Below, one piece after another: positions 32,593-41,335 of a stretch of 64,000 bases of DNA (positions within the stretch are counted from its first letter, which is position 1; each line of letters begins with the position of its first letter). The translations under genes were made by a program, and so were the position numbers. Under the pieces are notes generated by a model that worked only from the letters and a program-made list of their open reading frames with translations, was not told the origin of the DNA and did not search any database. The stretch lies in NCBI RefSeq assembly GCF_000747075.1, contig NZ_AVCH01000172.1, positions 1-64,000 on the forward strand, read 5' to 3'. The stretch is from Arenimonas malthae CC-JY-1 (GTDB lineage Bacteria; Pseudomonadota; Gammaproteobacteria; Xanthomonadales; Xanthomonadaceae).

Positions 32593-34580
32593 GGCGCGTC
32601 CCCGGCCTGGTAACGCAGCGCCAGCAGCGTGATGTCGTCCGACTGCGGCGCCTCGCCGGCGAAGGATTGCACGGCCGCGTGAAGCCGGTGGCAAAGCGCC
32701 GCCGGGTCGGCGCCTGCTTCAAGCGCCCGCAGCAAACGCGCCTCGCCGAAGGCCTGGTTGGCCGCGTCGAAGGCTTCGGTCACGCCGTCGGTGTACAGCA
32801 GCAGCGTGTCGCCCGGCGCCAGGCGGCCGCGCCAGGCGGGGTAGTCGCCGGCCACGTCCACGCCCAGCGGGCCGGTGGTGGGCACGGGCAGGAATTCGCG
32901 GCGGCCGTCGGCGTGCAGCAGCACCGGCGGTTCGTGGCCCGCGCTGGCCAGCACCAGCTGGCCCGTGCCCAGCTCCAGCACGCCGCACAGCACGGTGGCG
33001 AACATGCAGGTGTCGTTGCCTTCGGCCAGGTGCAGCGCCGCGGCGCGCAGCGCGCTGCCCGGCGAACCGCCGGCCTGCGCCGCCACTTCCAATACCGTCA
33101 TCGTGCGCGCCATGAACAGCGCGGCCGGCACGCCCTTGTCCGACACGTCGCCGATGGCGAACCACAGCGCGTCGCCCTCGCGCCCGAACACGGTGTAGAA
33201 ATCGCCGCCCACTTCCTTGGCCGGGTCGAGCAGCCCGTGCCAGGCCACGTGGAAACCGCCGCCACGCAGTTCGCCCGGGCCCGGCAGCAGCGCCTGCTGG
33301 ATGTCGCGGGCGATGCCCAATTCGCTTTCCAGCCGCGAACGCGCCGCTTCCATGCCGGTGATCTCCACCAGCTGGCGCTTGATGGAGCCGCGCGCGGCGT
33401 CGAAGGCGCGCGCCATCACGCCCACCTCGTCCTCGCGTTCGACATGGCGCAGCGGGTAGTCGAATTCGCCGCGGGCGAAATGGTGCGCGGTGTCGGTGAG
33501 GTCCTCCACCGGTTGCGCGATGAGCCCGGCGTGCCGGCGTACGGCCCACACGCACAGCACCACGCCCAGCAGGCCCGCGCCCAGGCCCCACAGCGTCACC
33601 GCGTTGAGCTGGGCCAGGATGACGTGCTCCGGCACGCTGAGCGCGAAACTCCAGCCGGTTTCGCCCACCGGCAGCGCGAAGCTGTAGTGGCGCTCGCCGG
33701 CGCGCGGGCCACTGCCGGCCAGCGTGTGCTGCCATTCCAGCGGCAGGCGGCGGCGCAGGGCGTCGGCCAGCGGGGCCAGGTCTTGGCGCCCGGTGCTTTC
33801 GATCACCTCGGGCAACGGGCCGCCGCCGCTGAAAGCCGTGTCCGGGTGCACCACGGCGCGGAATTCCGGCGAAAACAGCATGGGCACCAGCCCCGGCGCG
33901 TCCACCAGCTGGCCCAGCTGCCCGCGCAGGCGCTGCACCGGTACGTCCAGGCTGACCATGCCGATGGCACCCATGCCTTCGCCACCGGGCCGGAACAGCG
34001 GCAGGTTGTAGGTGACGAACAGTTCGCCGCCGGTGGCGTCGTTCGCATACGGCTCGGACCACCACGGCCGCGCGGTGCCCACGGTGCGCGTGTACCAGGG
34101 CAACACGCGGTAGTCGTCGTAGCCCAGGCCCTTCAGGGGGGTGTTCACCAGGCCCAGGCCTTCGCGGCGCACGTACCAGTCGAAGCCCGGGTCGTCGTCG
34201 CCCAGGCGGCCCGGTTCCATGGCCACCATGACGCCGGCGATGTCGGGGTCGGCGGCCAGCGTGGCCTCGAGCAGGGCGCGCAGGTTCAGCGGCTGCCGGC
34301 CCAGGCCCGAGGCCGTGCCGGCCAGCGTGCGCCCGCTCACCTGCACCGAATCGAGCGTGGCCTCCAGGCCGCCCGCGGCCTGCTGCGCCAGCCCGCGCAT
34401 TTCGGCCTGGGTGTTGGCGATGAGCACGCCGCGCAGGGCCACGTAGAACACCGCCGCCACGGCCACCAGCAGCAGCACGCTGGTGAGGCTGGACCACAGC
34501 AGCAGGCGCGTGCGCAGGCTCCGGCGCCAGGGCACCTGGCGCCCGCCGACCGACCCGTGCCGTGGCTGCTGGTCCGTCAC
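32589..34580 (-). CDS. Membrane sensor PP2C/SpoIIE-type phosphatase (first of a tandem pair)
   Basis: The 663-residue paralogue of the next gene has the same order: membrane helix (about 29-50), periplasmic Cache-like sensor with RPWWSEPYANDATGG, second helix near 330-350, HAMP, helical linker and PP2C domain (EVGGDFYTVF, IGDVSDKGVPAALFMA, DGVTEAFDAAN, APQSDDITLLALRY). The catalytic parts are much more alike than the sensors, so the pair probably reads two signals into one switch. It starts at GTG 34580 behind a strong ribosome site (ggaggga). It diverges from aceE, with 104 bases between the starts. Confidence 0.9.
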   Translation of the reverse strand: MTDQQPRHGSVGGRQVPWRRSLRTRLLLWSSLTSVLLLVAVAAVFYVALRGVLIANTQAEMRGLAQQAAGGLEATLDSVQVSGRTLAGTASGLGRQPLNLRALLEATLAADPDIAGVMVAMEPGRLGDDDPGFDWYVRREGLGLVNTPLKGLGYDDYRVLPWYTRTVGTARPWWSEPYANDATGGELFVTYNLPLFRPGGEGMGAIGMVSLDVPVQRLRGQLGQLVDAPGLVPMLFSPEFRAVVHPDTAFSGGGPLPEVIESTGRQDLAPLADALRRRLPLEWQHTLAGSGPRAGERHYSFALPVGETGWSFALSVPEHVILAQLNAVTLWGLGAGLLGVVLCVWAVRRHAGLIAQPVEDLTDTAHHFARGEFDYPLRHVEREDEVGVMARAFDAARGSIKRQLVEITGMEAARSRLESELGIARDIQQALLPGPGELRGGGFHVAWHGLLDPAKEVGGDFYTVFGREGDALWFAIGDVSDKGVPAALFMARTMTVLEVAAQAGGSPGSALRAAALHLAEGNDTCMFATVLCGVLELGTGQLVLASAGHEPPVLLHADGRREFLPVPTTGPLGVDVAGDYPAWRGRLAPGDTLLLYTDGVTEAFDAANQAFGEARLLRALEAGADPAALCHRLHAAVQSFAGEAPQSDDITLLALRYQAGDAP

Positions 34581-34623
34581 GCTTCCCTCCGAAGCCGCCC
34601 CCGGAGCATACCCTGCGGTAAAC

Positions 34624-34642
34624 TTCCGGTCCTTATCCGGAA
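34624..34642. promoter_or_regulatory. Inverted repeat in the aceE upstream region
   Basis: TTCCGG and CCGGAA arms are separated by 7 bases in the 104-base gap between the divergent phosphatase operon and aceE, about 45 bases before the aceE start. It does not match the E. coli PdhR operator. It could be a regulator site, but the match is short. Confidence 0.25.
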
Positions 34643-34684
34643 ACGACGACGCGCCGGGCCGCCGGCCGCGAGGAAGAGAGAAGA

Positions 34685-37366
34685 ATGAACTGGCTGACCG
34701 ACGCCCTGGAAAACGACCTCGACCCCGTCGAGACCCGCGAGTGGATGGAATCGCTGAAGGCCGTGCTCGACGCCGACGGCCCCGAGCGCGCCCACCACCT
34801 GCTGCAGCGCATGGTCGAACTGACCCGCCGCGCCGGCGCGCACCTGCCGTTCCAGCCCACCACCGAATACATCAACACCATCCCGCCGCACCTGGAAGCC
34901 AAGAGCGACGGCGACGCGATGATGGAATGGCGCATCCGCTCCATCATCCGCTGGAACGCCATGGCCATGGTGGTGCGCGCCAACCGCCGCCCCGGCGACC
35001 TGGGCGGCCACATCGCCTCGTTCGCCTCCGGCGCCACGCTCTACGACGTGGGCTTCAACCACTTCTGGCGCGCGCCCAGCGCCGGGCACCCGGGCGACAT
35101 CCTTTACATCCAGGGCCACAGCTCGCCGGGCATCTACGCCCGCAGCTTCCTGGAAGGCCGCATCAGCGAAGGCCAGCTCGACAACTTCCGCATGGAAGTG
35201 GACGGCAAGGGCATCTCCAGCTACCCGCACCCGTGGCTGATGCCGGACTACTGGCAGACCCCCACCGTTTCCATGGGCCTGGGCCCCATCAGCGCCATCT
35301 ACCAGGCGCGTTTCCTGAAGTACCTCGAGCACCGCGGCCTGATCGCGCCCAGCGACCGCAAGGTGTGGTGCTTCCTGGGCGACGGCGAGACGGACGAGCC
35401 CGAGAGCCTGGGCGCCATCGGCGTGGCCGGCCGCGAGGGCCTGGACAACCTCATCTTCGTCATCAACTGCAACCTGCAGCGCCTGGACGGCCCGGTGCGC
35501 GGCAACGGCAAGATCATCCAGGAGCTGGAAGGCAGCTTCCGCGGCGCTGGCTGGAACGTGCTCAAGCTCGTCTGGGGCAGCTACTGGGACCCGCTGCTGG
35601 CGCGCGACGCCGACGGCACGCTCAAGAAGCTGATGATGGAAACCGTCGACGGCGAGTACCAGAACTGCAAGGCCTTCGGCGGCGCCTACACGCGCGAGCA
35701 CTTCTTCGGGAAGTACGAAACCACCAAGCGCATGGTGTCGAACCTGAGCGACCAGGATATCGCCCGCCTCAACCGCGGCGGCCATGACCCGCACAAGGTG
35801 TACGCCGCCTACGACCGCGCCGTGAAGCACACCGGCCAGCCCACCGTCATCCTGGCCAAGACGGTGAAGGGTTACGGCATGGGCAGCTGGGGCGAATCGC
35901 TCAACCCCACGCACCAGACCAAGAAGCTCGACGACACCGCGGTGAAGGCCTTCCGCGACCGCTTCCAGATCCCGGTCAGCGACGACAAGCTGCCCGAGGT
36001 GCCGTTCTACCACCCGGGCGAAAAGTCGCCGGAAGTGGAATACATGCGTTCGCGCCGCGAGAAGCTGGGCGGTTTCCTGCCCCAGCGCCGTCGCACCACC
36101 AGCAAGAAGCTGGAAGCGCCGAAGCTGGAAGTGTTCGAGCGCCTACTCAAGAGCACCGGCGAGCGCGAGAACTCCACCACCATGAGCTTCGTGCAGGCGC
36201 TGAACATCGTGCTGCGCGACAAGCAGGTGGGCCCGCTGTGCGTGCCCATCGTGGCCGACGAGGCGCGCACCTTCGGCATGGAAGGCCTGTTCCGCCAGAT
36301 CGGCATCTACGCGCCGGAAGGCCAGAAGTACAAGCCGGTCGACGCCGACCAGCTGATGTACTACCGCGAGGACAAGGCAGGCCAGGTGCTGGAAGAGGGC
36401 ATCACCGAAGCGGGCGCCTTCAGCTCGTGGATGGCGGCCGCCACCAGCTATTCCTCGTCCGACCAGCCCATGCTGCCGTTCTACATCTACTACAGCATGT
36501 TCGGCATGCAGCGCATCGGCGACAGCGCCTGGCAGGCGGCCGACATGCGCGCGCGCGGCTTCCTGCTGGGCGCCACCGCCGGCCGCACCACGCTCAACGG
36601 CGAAGGCCTGCAGCACGAGGACGGCCATTCGCACCTGCTGGCCGGCGCCATCCCGAACTGCAAGGCCTACGACCCCACCTTCGGCTTCGAAGTGGCGGTG
36701 ATCCTGCAGCACGGCATGAAGCGCATGCTCGAGGACCAGGTGGACGAGTACTACTACCTGACCCTGATGAACGAGAACTACGCGCACCCGGACATGCCGG
36801 AAGGCGCGGCCGAGAACATCCTGAAGGGCATGTACCTGCTGAAGGACGCCGGCAAGCCCAAGAAGGGCGAACTGCGCGTGCAGCTGATGGGCAGCGGCAC
36901 CATCCTGCGCGAGGCCATCGCCGCGGCCGAGCTGCTGGACAAGGACTTCGGCGTGAGCGCCGACATCTGGAGCTGCCCCAGCTTCACCGAGCTGCGCCGC
37001 GACGGCTTCGACGCCGAGCGCTGGAACCGCCTGCACCCGGAAGACAAGCCGCGCGTGCCGCACATCACCCAGTGCCTGGAAGGCCGCCAGGGCCCCGCCA
37101 TCGCCGCCACCGACTACGTGCGCGCCTTCGCCGACCAGGTGCGCGCGTTCGTGCCGATGAAGTACACGGTGCTGGGTACGGATGGCTTTGGTCGTTCCGA
37201 CACCCGTGCCAACCTGCGCCGGTTCTTCGAGGTGGATCGCTACTACATCGCCCACGCGGCGATTGCCGCGCTGGCTGCCGAGGGCAAGATGAACGCGAAG
37301 GATGTGGCGCGGGCGATCAAGCAGTACAAGATCGATCCCGAGAAGGCGAATCCGATTGGGGTGTGA
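34685..37366 (+). CDS. aceE: Pyruvate dehydrogenase E1 component, homodimeric type
   Basis: The 893-residue enzyme is the thiamine-diphosphate E1 subunit that decarboxylates pyruvate and transfers the acetyl group to E2 lipoyl domains. The ThDP/Mg site is visible in CFLGDGETDEPES and the following INCNLQRLDGPVRG. The length and the start MNWLTDALENDLDPVETREW are typical of homodimeric AceE. The E2 and E3 genes are not adjacent. A ribosome site (aggaagaga) precedes ATG 34685. From about 37180 to the end, codon use becomes less GC-biased (GGT, GAT, TTT, GGT, CGT), just before the low-GC island begins. Confidence 0.97.
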   Translation: MNWLTDALENDLDPVETREWMESLKAVLDADGPERAHHLLQRMVELTRRAGAHLPFQPTTEYINTIPPHLEAKSDGDAMMEWRIRSIIRWNAMAMVVRANRRPGDLGGHIASFASGATLYDVGFNHFWRAPSAGHPGDILYIQGHSSPGIYARSFLEGRISEGQLDNFRMEVDGKGISSYPHPWLMPDYWQTPTVSMGLGPISAIYQARFLKYLEHRGLIAPSDRKVWCFLGDGETDEPESLGAIGVAGREGLDNLIFVINCNLQRLDGPVRGNGKIIQELEGSFRGAGWNVLKLVWGSYWDPLLARDADGTLKKLMMETVDGEYQNCKAFGGAYTREHFFGKYETTKRMVSNLSDQDIARLNRGGHDPHKVYAAYDRAVKHTGQPTVILAKTVKGYGMGSWGESLNPTHQTKKLDDTAVKAFRDRFQIPVSDDKLPEVPFYHPGEKSPEVEYMRSRREKLGGFLPQRRRTTSKKLEAPKLEVFERLLKSTGERENSTTMSFVQALNIVLRDKQVGPLCVPIVADEARTFGMEGLFRQIGIYAPEGQKYKPVDADQLMYYREDKAGQVLEEGITEAGAFSSWMAAATSYSSSDQPMLPFYIYYSMFGMQRIGDSAWQAADMRARGFLLGATAGRTTLNGEGLQHEDGHSHLLAGAIPNCKAYDPTFGFEVAVILQHGMKRMLEDQVDEYYYLTLMNENYAHPDMPEGAAENILKGMYLLKDAGKPKKGELRVQLMGSGTILREAIAAAELLDKDFGVSADIWSCPSFTELRRDGFDAERWNRLHPEDKPRVPHITQCLEGRQGPAIAATDYVRAFADQVRAFVPMKYTVLGTDGFGRSDTRANLRRFFEVDRYYIAHAAIAALAAEGKMNAKDVARAIKQYKIDPEKANPIGV

Positions 37367-37423
37367 GGCGAGTTGAGAGGGTGGAATGCTAGGGCCGCTC
37401 TCTCAAGACGGGAGTCAAAGCAA

Positions 37424-37454
37424 CACCCGATCCCCGTTGGGCTGATGTGTGCTG
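37424..37454 (+). repeat. Left copy of an imperfect direct repeat flanking the island
   Basis: The segment cacccgatccccgttggg and the bases after it resemble 40298-40326 (cacccatccccgctgg, then a tgtgt-containing stretch). About two thirds of positions agree with small gaps. It lies between the aceE stop and the ATPase gene stop. It may mark the edge of the inserted DNA or be chance similarity. Confidence 0.3.
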
Positions 37455-37535
37455 CCCCGATTCCTTGCTCGGATTCGCGTCGGCGCGACAATCAAGACGT
37501 ACAACCCATGCTTGGCTAATGCATCGCGGGCGAAA

Positions 37536-38975
37536 TCAGTTCAGTGGCATTGCGGCTAAGTGGCCAAGCAGTGTCTCCGCCGCTTCTCTTGTGGCCCTTC
37601 TCACGGCGTCGTCGTTAAGCCAAGCTGCAATAACCGCTGTTCGCACTGTTGCTGCACTAGCATGCATTCCAAGTGCGTCGATAAGACCATTGATGAAATC
37701 GTGGTGGTCGAGGTGTGAGACTCTGTCTAGGGCGGCGACCACTTGCTTTTCTTCAACTCCAATGGCTTGGCTGAAGGCCCCGACATCCCGTTGAATCTTT
37801 GCCCGGGCTGCGGCAATTGGATCGTTGTCCTCGGGGAGAAAAATCAGGTCCTCGGCGGTCTTGAACTCGGTGCGTTTGTCGCCGTCGAGTAGTCCGTAAG
37901 CTCTGAATGAGCCGCTTGATTTCGGAAACTGGCGGACGAACCTCGCCAGCTCCGTGGCTCCGCCCTCAACAATTTGAATGTCAAAGTAACGAGCTAGGCC
38001 GTCGCCCCAGAGATTAAGAATCTGCCGAGCTGCCTCTTTGGCGTCGACATCCTCAACAACTACCAAAATGCGTGCGGGACGCGATAGACCTAGTCCTCTT
38101 AGCGCATGCCTCTTGCTTGTGGCGCGGGAGACGTTGCTCCTCGATCGAGCCAACCGATCTGGCAGGACAACCAGAATTTCAGACTCCACCAAGCGATCTA
38201 GCAGTTCAGCAGAATGAGTACTCAAGATTACTGCGTGCTTCTTATCGCTCGCAGCAAGGGCGATGATATCAAGTAGTTCGTTCCTGGACGACGGAGATAG
38301 GTGAGAGTCTGGTTCATCTAGCACCAGAATCGTGCTCGAAGTGAATCTATAGACCCACCAGATCACATAGCAAGCACACAGCTCCCCAAACCCCATTGAT
38401 GTGGAATCATAAGAAATCCCATCACAAGAGACTTCAAAGTAAGGAACTACTTCCTCGCTCTCATCCTCTTCCGACCCCAGCTCTGAGCTCGTTGGGGCCT
38501 CAATCTCTCTTATTCTCAGAGAATCATAGTTCTTTCGGCATACGTGCCGGTAGCGATCGAGTTCGTGGCCTGTGACCTGGCGCGGCCCAAATTGTTCGAT
38601 TAGTTCACCCAGGTTGGCCTGGTTTTCAAAGAGTGTTATTGCGAAGTGAGCTTCACGTGATGCATCGAGGTAGGCAAGCGGAGGAGTGGTTTCACCGGCC
38701 ATGGAGGGAATCCGGAATCGTTGCCCTCGATACTCTCCTGAGATGTACCGAATAGCATCGCCATCCTGTGGCGGCAATCCTGCCGCCAGTAAGCGAAGAC
38801 TAGATAGAAGGCGAGTCTTTCCCGCCCCATTCGGCCCAACAAAGCCAACTATTCGAGAGCCGACTTGGTGCTCATGCTCAGGCGCAGTTTCATCTGTGGC
38901 GATAGAGTCGATGCGAAGCGTGGCTCGATCTTGGCGACACTTGAGCCAGCCGATTTCGATGTCGGCGATGCGCAT
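37536..38975 (-). CDS. ABC-type ATPase with C-terminal TOPRIM domain (OLD-like)
   Basis: The 479-residue protein has an SMC/ABC-type ATPase core: Walker A GPNGAGKT (47-54), a signature-like SMGFGEL (193-199), Walker B ILVLDEPDSH (Asp220, Glu221) and an H-loop LSTHSAE (His254). A C-terminal TOPRIM-like region follows, with Glu308 in VVVEDVDAKEAA and the DxD pair Asp364/Asp366 in GLLDGDKR. OLD-family nucleases share this order and serve in phage defence, in some cases with a partner gene. ATG 38975 follows a purine-rich ribosome site (ggggggaaag) and begins one base after the DUF262 stop. Codon use is far less GC-rich than in neighbours, a sign of transfer. Confidence 0.82.
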   Translation of the reverse strand: MRIADIEIGWLKCRQDRATLRIDSIATDETAPEHEHQVGSRIVGFVGPNGAGKTRLLSSLRLLAAGLPPQDGDAIRYISGEYRGQRFRIPSMAGETTPPLAYLDASREAHFAITLFENQANLGELIEQFGPRQVTGHELDRYRHVCRKNYDSLRIREIEAPTSSELGSEEDESEEVVPYFEVSCDGISYDSTSMGFGELCACYVIWWVYRFTSSTILVLDEPDSHLSPSSRNELLDIIALAASDKKHAVILSTHSAELLDRLVESEILVVLPDRLARSRSNVSRATSKRHALRGLGLSRPARILVVVEDVDAKEAARQILNLWGDGLARYFDIQIVEGGATELARFVRQFPKSSGSFRAYGLLDGDKRTEFKTAEDLIFLPEDNDPIAAARAKIQRDVGAFSQAIGVEEKQVVAALDRVSHLDHHDFINGLIDALGMHASAATVRTAVIAAWLNDDAVRRATREAAETLLGHLAAMPLN

Positions 38976-38976
38976 A

Positions 38977-40185
38977 CTAGAGACTTTCCCCCCAGCTGCA
39001 GTAATCAACGAATCGCATCGCATACGAGTCGCTTTGAAACTCGCTTGGCGCTGAAAGAAACTCGGAAAGGTTGCGGTAGGCAGGGTCCGTGCAGCCAGCA
39101 AACGAGCTAAATCTCGATGCATGCCAGGCGACCCAAAGAGAGAAGTCTCTGGCTGTCACGGAGGACACGTCCGATACGCGTGATGTTGCCCTGTCTGTGA
39201 AAATCTGCAGCACGCAGCGTACTGCACTAGTGCTTTCGATGAACTTCTGAACCTGCATTGCGCCGAATCTGCCCCCGTCGCCGGAGATTTCGGCTCGAAG
39301 AGTCTCAAATGCGGACATGAAAAGCGCCAAGCTTGATGGGTCGACTTTCCTGTCGAGCCGGGAAATAAAGACAAGCCAAGAGTAAAAGGTTGCCTTATTA
39401 AGCTTTGGGAGAGGTGCGTGGTGTAGATGGCTACGCATTGCCCTGAATGCGTTCTCAGCTACGTCAATACTGTAGGAAAAACGATCCCATGAATCCTGTC
39501 TTAGCGGCGTATCCCGTCGGTACAGGTCATTTACTGCTGAGGCGGTCAGCTTCTTGCGGAGAGTGCCAAACTCAATCGTGCATGCAAATCTAGCGAAGAC
39601 ATCGTCGTACGCCATGCGACTGTTGCTGAACCCAATCCACTCCGATGCTTTTGTCGCATCTTCAAACCGAAGGACTTGGTCTCGAATTTGATCGCGAACA
39701 GGGCCGAAAAACGCGTTCCTCTTTTCGGCAGAAGTGAGTGTGGTTGGCTGGTTAAGCCGAAAAAAGATCTCTGCAGGTTCTTCGGGCTTGTAGTCTGCGA
39801 CTTCATAGATTCGGATTGTGGTTCTGTCAAATGCCTTTCGGGTTTCAAGCGGCAGTTCGCTGAAGCGGGTTCCGTGCAATGACTGAATGTGCGCGTCTGC
39901 GGGCTTGATCTTGCCGTCGACGCAGAACCTGTCTAGCTTGAAGTCTCGAATCGCAGCCAATCGCTGCTGCCCATCCAAGACTTGCTGCTTGCTCGAGCTC
40001 GATGGGTCTTGCACCAATAGGACCGGCGGAACAACCCATCCTCTCAGGATCGTATCGACCAAGCGTTGCTGCTTGGATGTTGGCCAGACCTCTCCACGCT
40101 GAAAGTCAGGTTGCAGGTCAATATCACCATCCTGGATCCTGTTGAAAAGGGTTGAGATGTCTGGCTCGGCTGGATAGAAGCGCAT
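38977..40185 (-). CDS. DUF262 domain protein (GmrS/ParB-like nuclease-type N-terminus)
   Basis: The 402-residue protein begins with a DUF262 domain: LQPDFQRGEVW (residues 24-34) and VLDGQQRLAAI (69-79) are the two conserved blocks, the DGQQR motif being the hallmark. Related domains in GmrSD, BrxU and SspE hydrolyse nucleotides or cut modified DNA. The rest, about residues 180-402, is helical and lacks an obvious HNH motif, unlike full GmrSD proteins. It is the first gene of a two-gene unit, its TAG stop lying one base before the ATPase start. The likely role is phage defence or DNA restriction jointly with that ATPase. Confidence 0.82.
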   Translation of the reverse strand: MRFYPAEPDISTLFNRIQDGDIDLQPDFQRGEVWPTSKQQRLVDTILRGWVVPPVLLVQDPSSSSKQQVLDGQQRLAAIRDFKLDRFCVDGKIKPADAHIQSLHGTRFSELPLETRKAFDRTTIRIYEVADYKPEEPAEIFFRLNQPTTLTSAEKRNAFFGPVRDQIRDQVLRFEDATKASEWIGFSNSRMAYDDVFARFACTIEFGTLRKKLTASAVNDLYRRDTPLRQDSWDRFSYSIDVAENAFRAMRSHLHHAPLPKLNKATFYSWLVFISRLDRKVDPSSLALFMSAFETLRAEISGDGGRFGAMQVQKFIESTSAVRCVLQIFTDRATSRVSDVSSVTARDFSLWVAWHASRFSSFAGCTDPAYRNLSEFLSAPSEFQSDSYAMRFVDYCSWGESL

Positions 40186-40272
40186 ATGGTTTGGCTGCCA
40201 ATTCAGATTGTTTTTTTGTGACTGCTAAAGGCGACTAGTTGCTGTAGGCAATATAGTGTCCTATTTGCCATA

Positions 40273-40284
40273 CCGCTCGAGCGG
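40273..40284. promoter_or_regulatory. Perfect 12-bp palindrome upstream of the DUF262 gene
   Basis: ccgctcgagcgg is self-complementary and lies 88 bases upstream of the DUF262 start, in otherwise AT-rich DNA. It could be a regulator binding site for the two-gene unit. The surrounding 40186-40361 stretch contains no gene, and I could not identify a convincing -35/-10 pair. Confidence 0.3.
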
Positions 40285-40297
40285 AACTGATTTTGTT

Positions 40298-40326
40298 CAC
40301 CCATCCCCGCTGGTTAGGTGTGTTGG
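40298..40326 (+). repeat. Right copy of an imperfect direct repeat flanking the island
   Basis: This segment (cacccatccccgctgg, then gttaggtgtgttgg) resembles 37424-37454 in the same orientation. It lies between the DUF262 gene start and the end of the AraC gene. The similarity is imperfect and may be accidental. Confidence 0.3.
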
Positions 40327-40361
40327 CAGGCTGGATTTGTGGATTTTCCGACGCCGCATTG

Positions 40362-41231
40362 CTACTTATTCGGCGAGGAGTCTAACCTCTTAGCGTGGGT
40401 CCGCCACGCCCTCGGCGACAATGCGCGAGCGGCACTGAAGGCTCGCGACAGCGCCGCTGCGCTTCCATAACCCACTTTCTGTGCAATTCGATCCAGGCCC
40501 TCACCGCGCAGCAACGCCTGCTGAGCCAGGGTGATTCGATACTGCGCCAGGTAGGCCGCAGGGGTTTCGCCCACCACTTCCGCGAACACCTCTGCAAACC
40601 GACTACGCGACATGCCGGCCCGCCCGGCCAGCGTCTCCAGAGTCCACGGCTCTGCCGGTTCGTCGTGCATCGCCACAATGGCCTTGGCCAGCTGCGGGTG
40701 CCCCAGGCCCGCCAGCGGACCCTCGGTAATGTGCCCGCTGTCGAGCAGGTGCCGCAGCAGCAGCACCACGATGGCGTCGAACAGGCGGTCCACCACTATC
40801 TGCCGGCCGCAGCGCTGGGCGAAGGCTTCGTCGAACAGCAGGTCCAGCACGGGCGCGGCGCCGGGCAGGGCGGACAGCGGCAGGCACACGAAGCGCGGCA
40901 GCGAACGCGCGATGGGGTGGCCGGCGCCGGTGGCCACGCCCGCCGAAACCGCGCCGCCGAAGGCCAGGTTGGCGCAGGCCATGTCGGCGCCCACGTGTTC
41001 GTCGCTCACGAAACGGTGCGCCAGCGGGCGCGGGTAGAACAGCAGGCTGGGCTCGTCCACGCGCACCACTTCGCCGGCGTGGTGTACCTCCAGCGGGCCG
41101 CGCCGCACCAGGTGCAATTGCCCCAACCCGTTGTCGGCGAAATCGTTGATGCCGCACAGCGGGCCGCTGTGGAACAGGCGCGCGCTCACCGAGAAGCGGC
41201 TCAGCAGGCCCTGCAGGCGGTCCACGGCCAT
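40362..41231 (-). CDS. AraC-family transcriptional regulator with cupin N-terminus
   Basis: The 289-residue protein has an N-terminal cupin-type ligand domain (LVRRGPLEVHHAGEVVRVDEPSL around residues 42-64) and a C-terminal AraC DNA-binding domain with two helix-turn-helix units (LAGRAGMSRSRFAEVF and IAQKVGYGSAAALSRAF). It diverges from the AhpD-like gene at 41336 with 104 bases between, so it very likely controls that gene. The last third, before TAG 40362-40364, has lower GC than the first two thirds, next to the low-GC island. Confidence 0.92.
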   Translation of the reverse strand: MAVDRLQGLLSRFSVSARLFHSGPLCGINDFADNGLGQLHLVRRGPLEVHHAGEVVRVDEPSLLFYPRPLAHRFVSDEHVGADMACANLAFGGAVSAGVATGAGHPIARSLPRFVCLPLSALPGAAPVLDLLFDEAFAQRCGRQIVVDRLFDAIVVLLLRHLLDSGHITEGPLAGLGHPQLAKAIVAMHDEPAEPWTLETLAGRAGMSRSRFAEVFAEVVGETPAAYLAQYRITLAQQALLRGEGLDRIAQKVGYGSAAALSRAFSAARALSPRAWRTHAKRLDSSPNK

Positions 41232-41335
41232 TCCGGACGCTCCATCAAGTAATCGGGACGAATCGTCACCAAGAACCCGAGCCTAGGCCCGATCCTGTGT
41301 TGGCGCAATCGGCGCGACCCTTTCGGAGAAACCCC

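Larger units (their letters stand above)
37376..40361. other. Low-GC accessory island with two coupled genes
   Basis: Between aceE and the AraC regulator gene the base composition falls from about 70 percent GC to about half, by counting sample lines, and codon use changes to AT-ending codons. The island holds a DUF262 gene and an ATPase/TOPRIM gene on the minus strand plus about 160-170 bases of non-coding DNA at each end. No integrase, transposase or tRNA is present. Imperfect direct repeats lie near both ends (37424 and 40298). The adjoining 3' ends of aceE and of the AraC gene also have relaxed codon use, as if exchanged by flanking homologous recombination. Confidence 0.7.

Noticed and set aside
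40311-40317. GTTAGGT, which fits the integron attC core GTTRRRY
   Set aside because: No matching RYYYAAC partner or attC-type fold lies within about 150 bases, and there is no integrase; probably chance.
37376-40361. Island inserted at a tRNA or carried by an insertion sequence
   Set aside because: No tRNA-like cloverleaf, transposase, integrase or terminal inverted repeat is visible at either edge.
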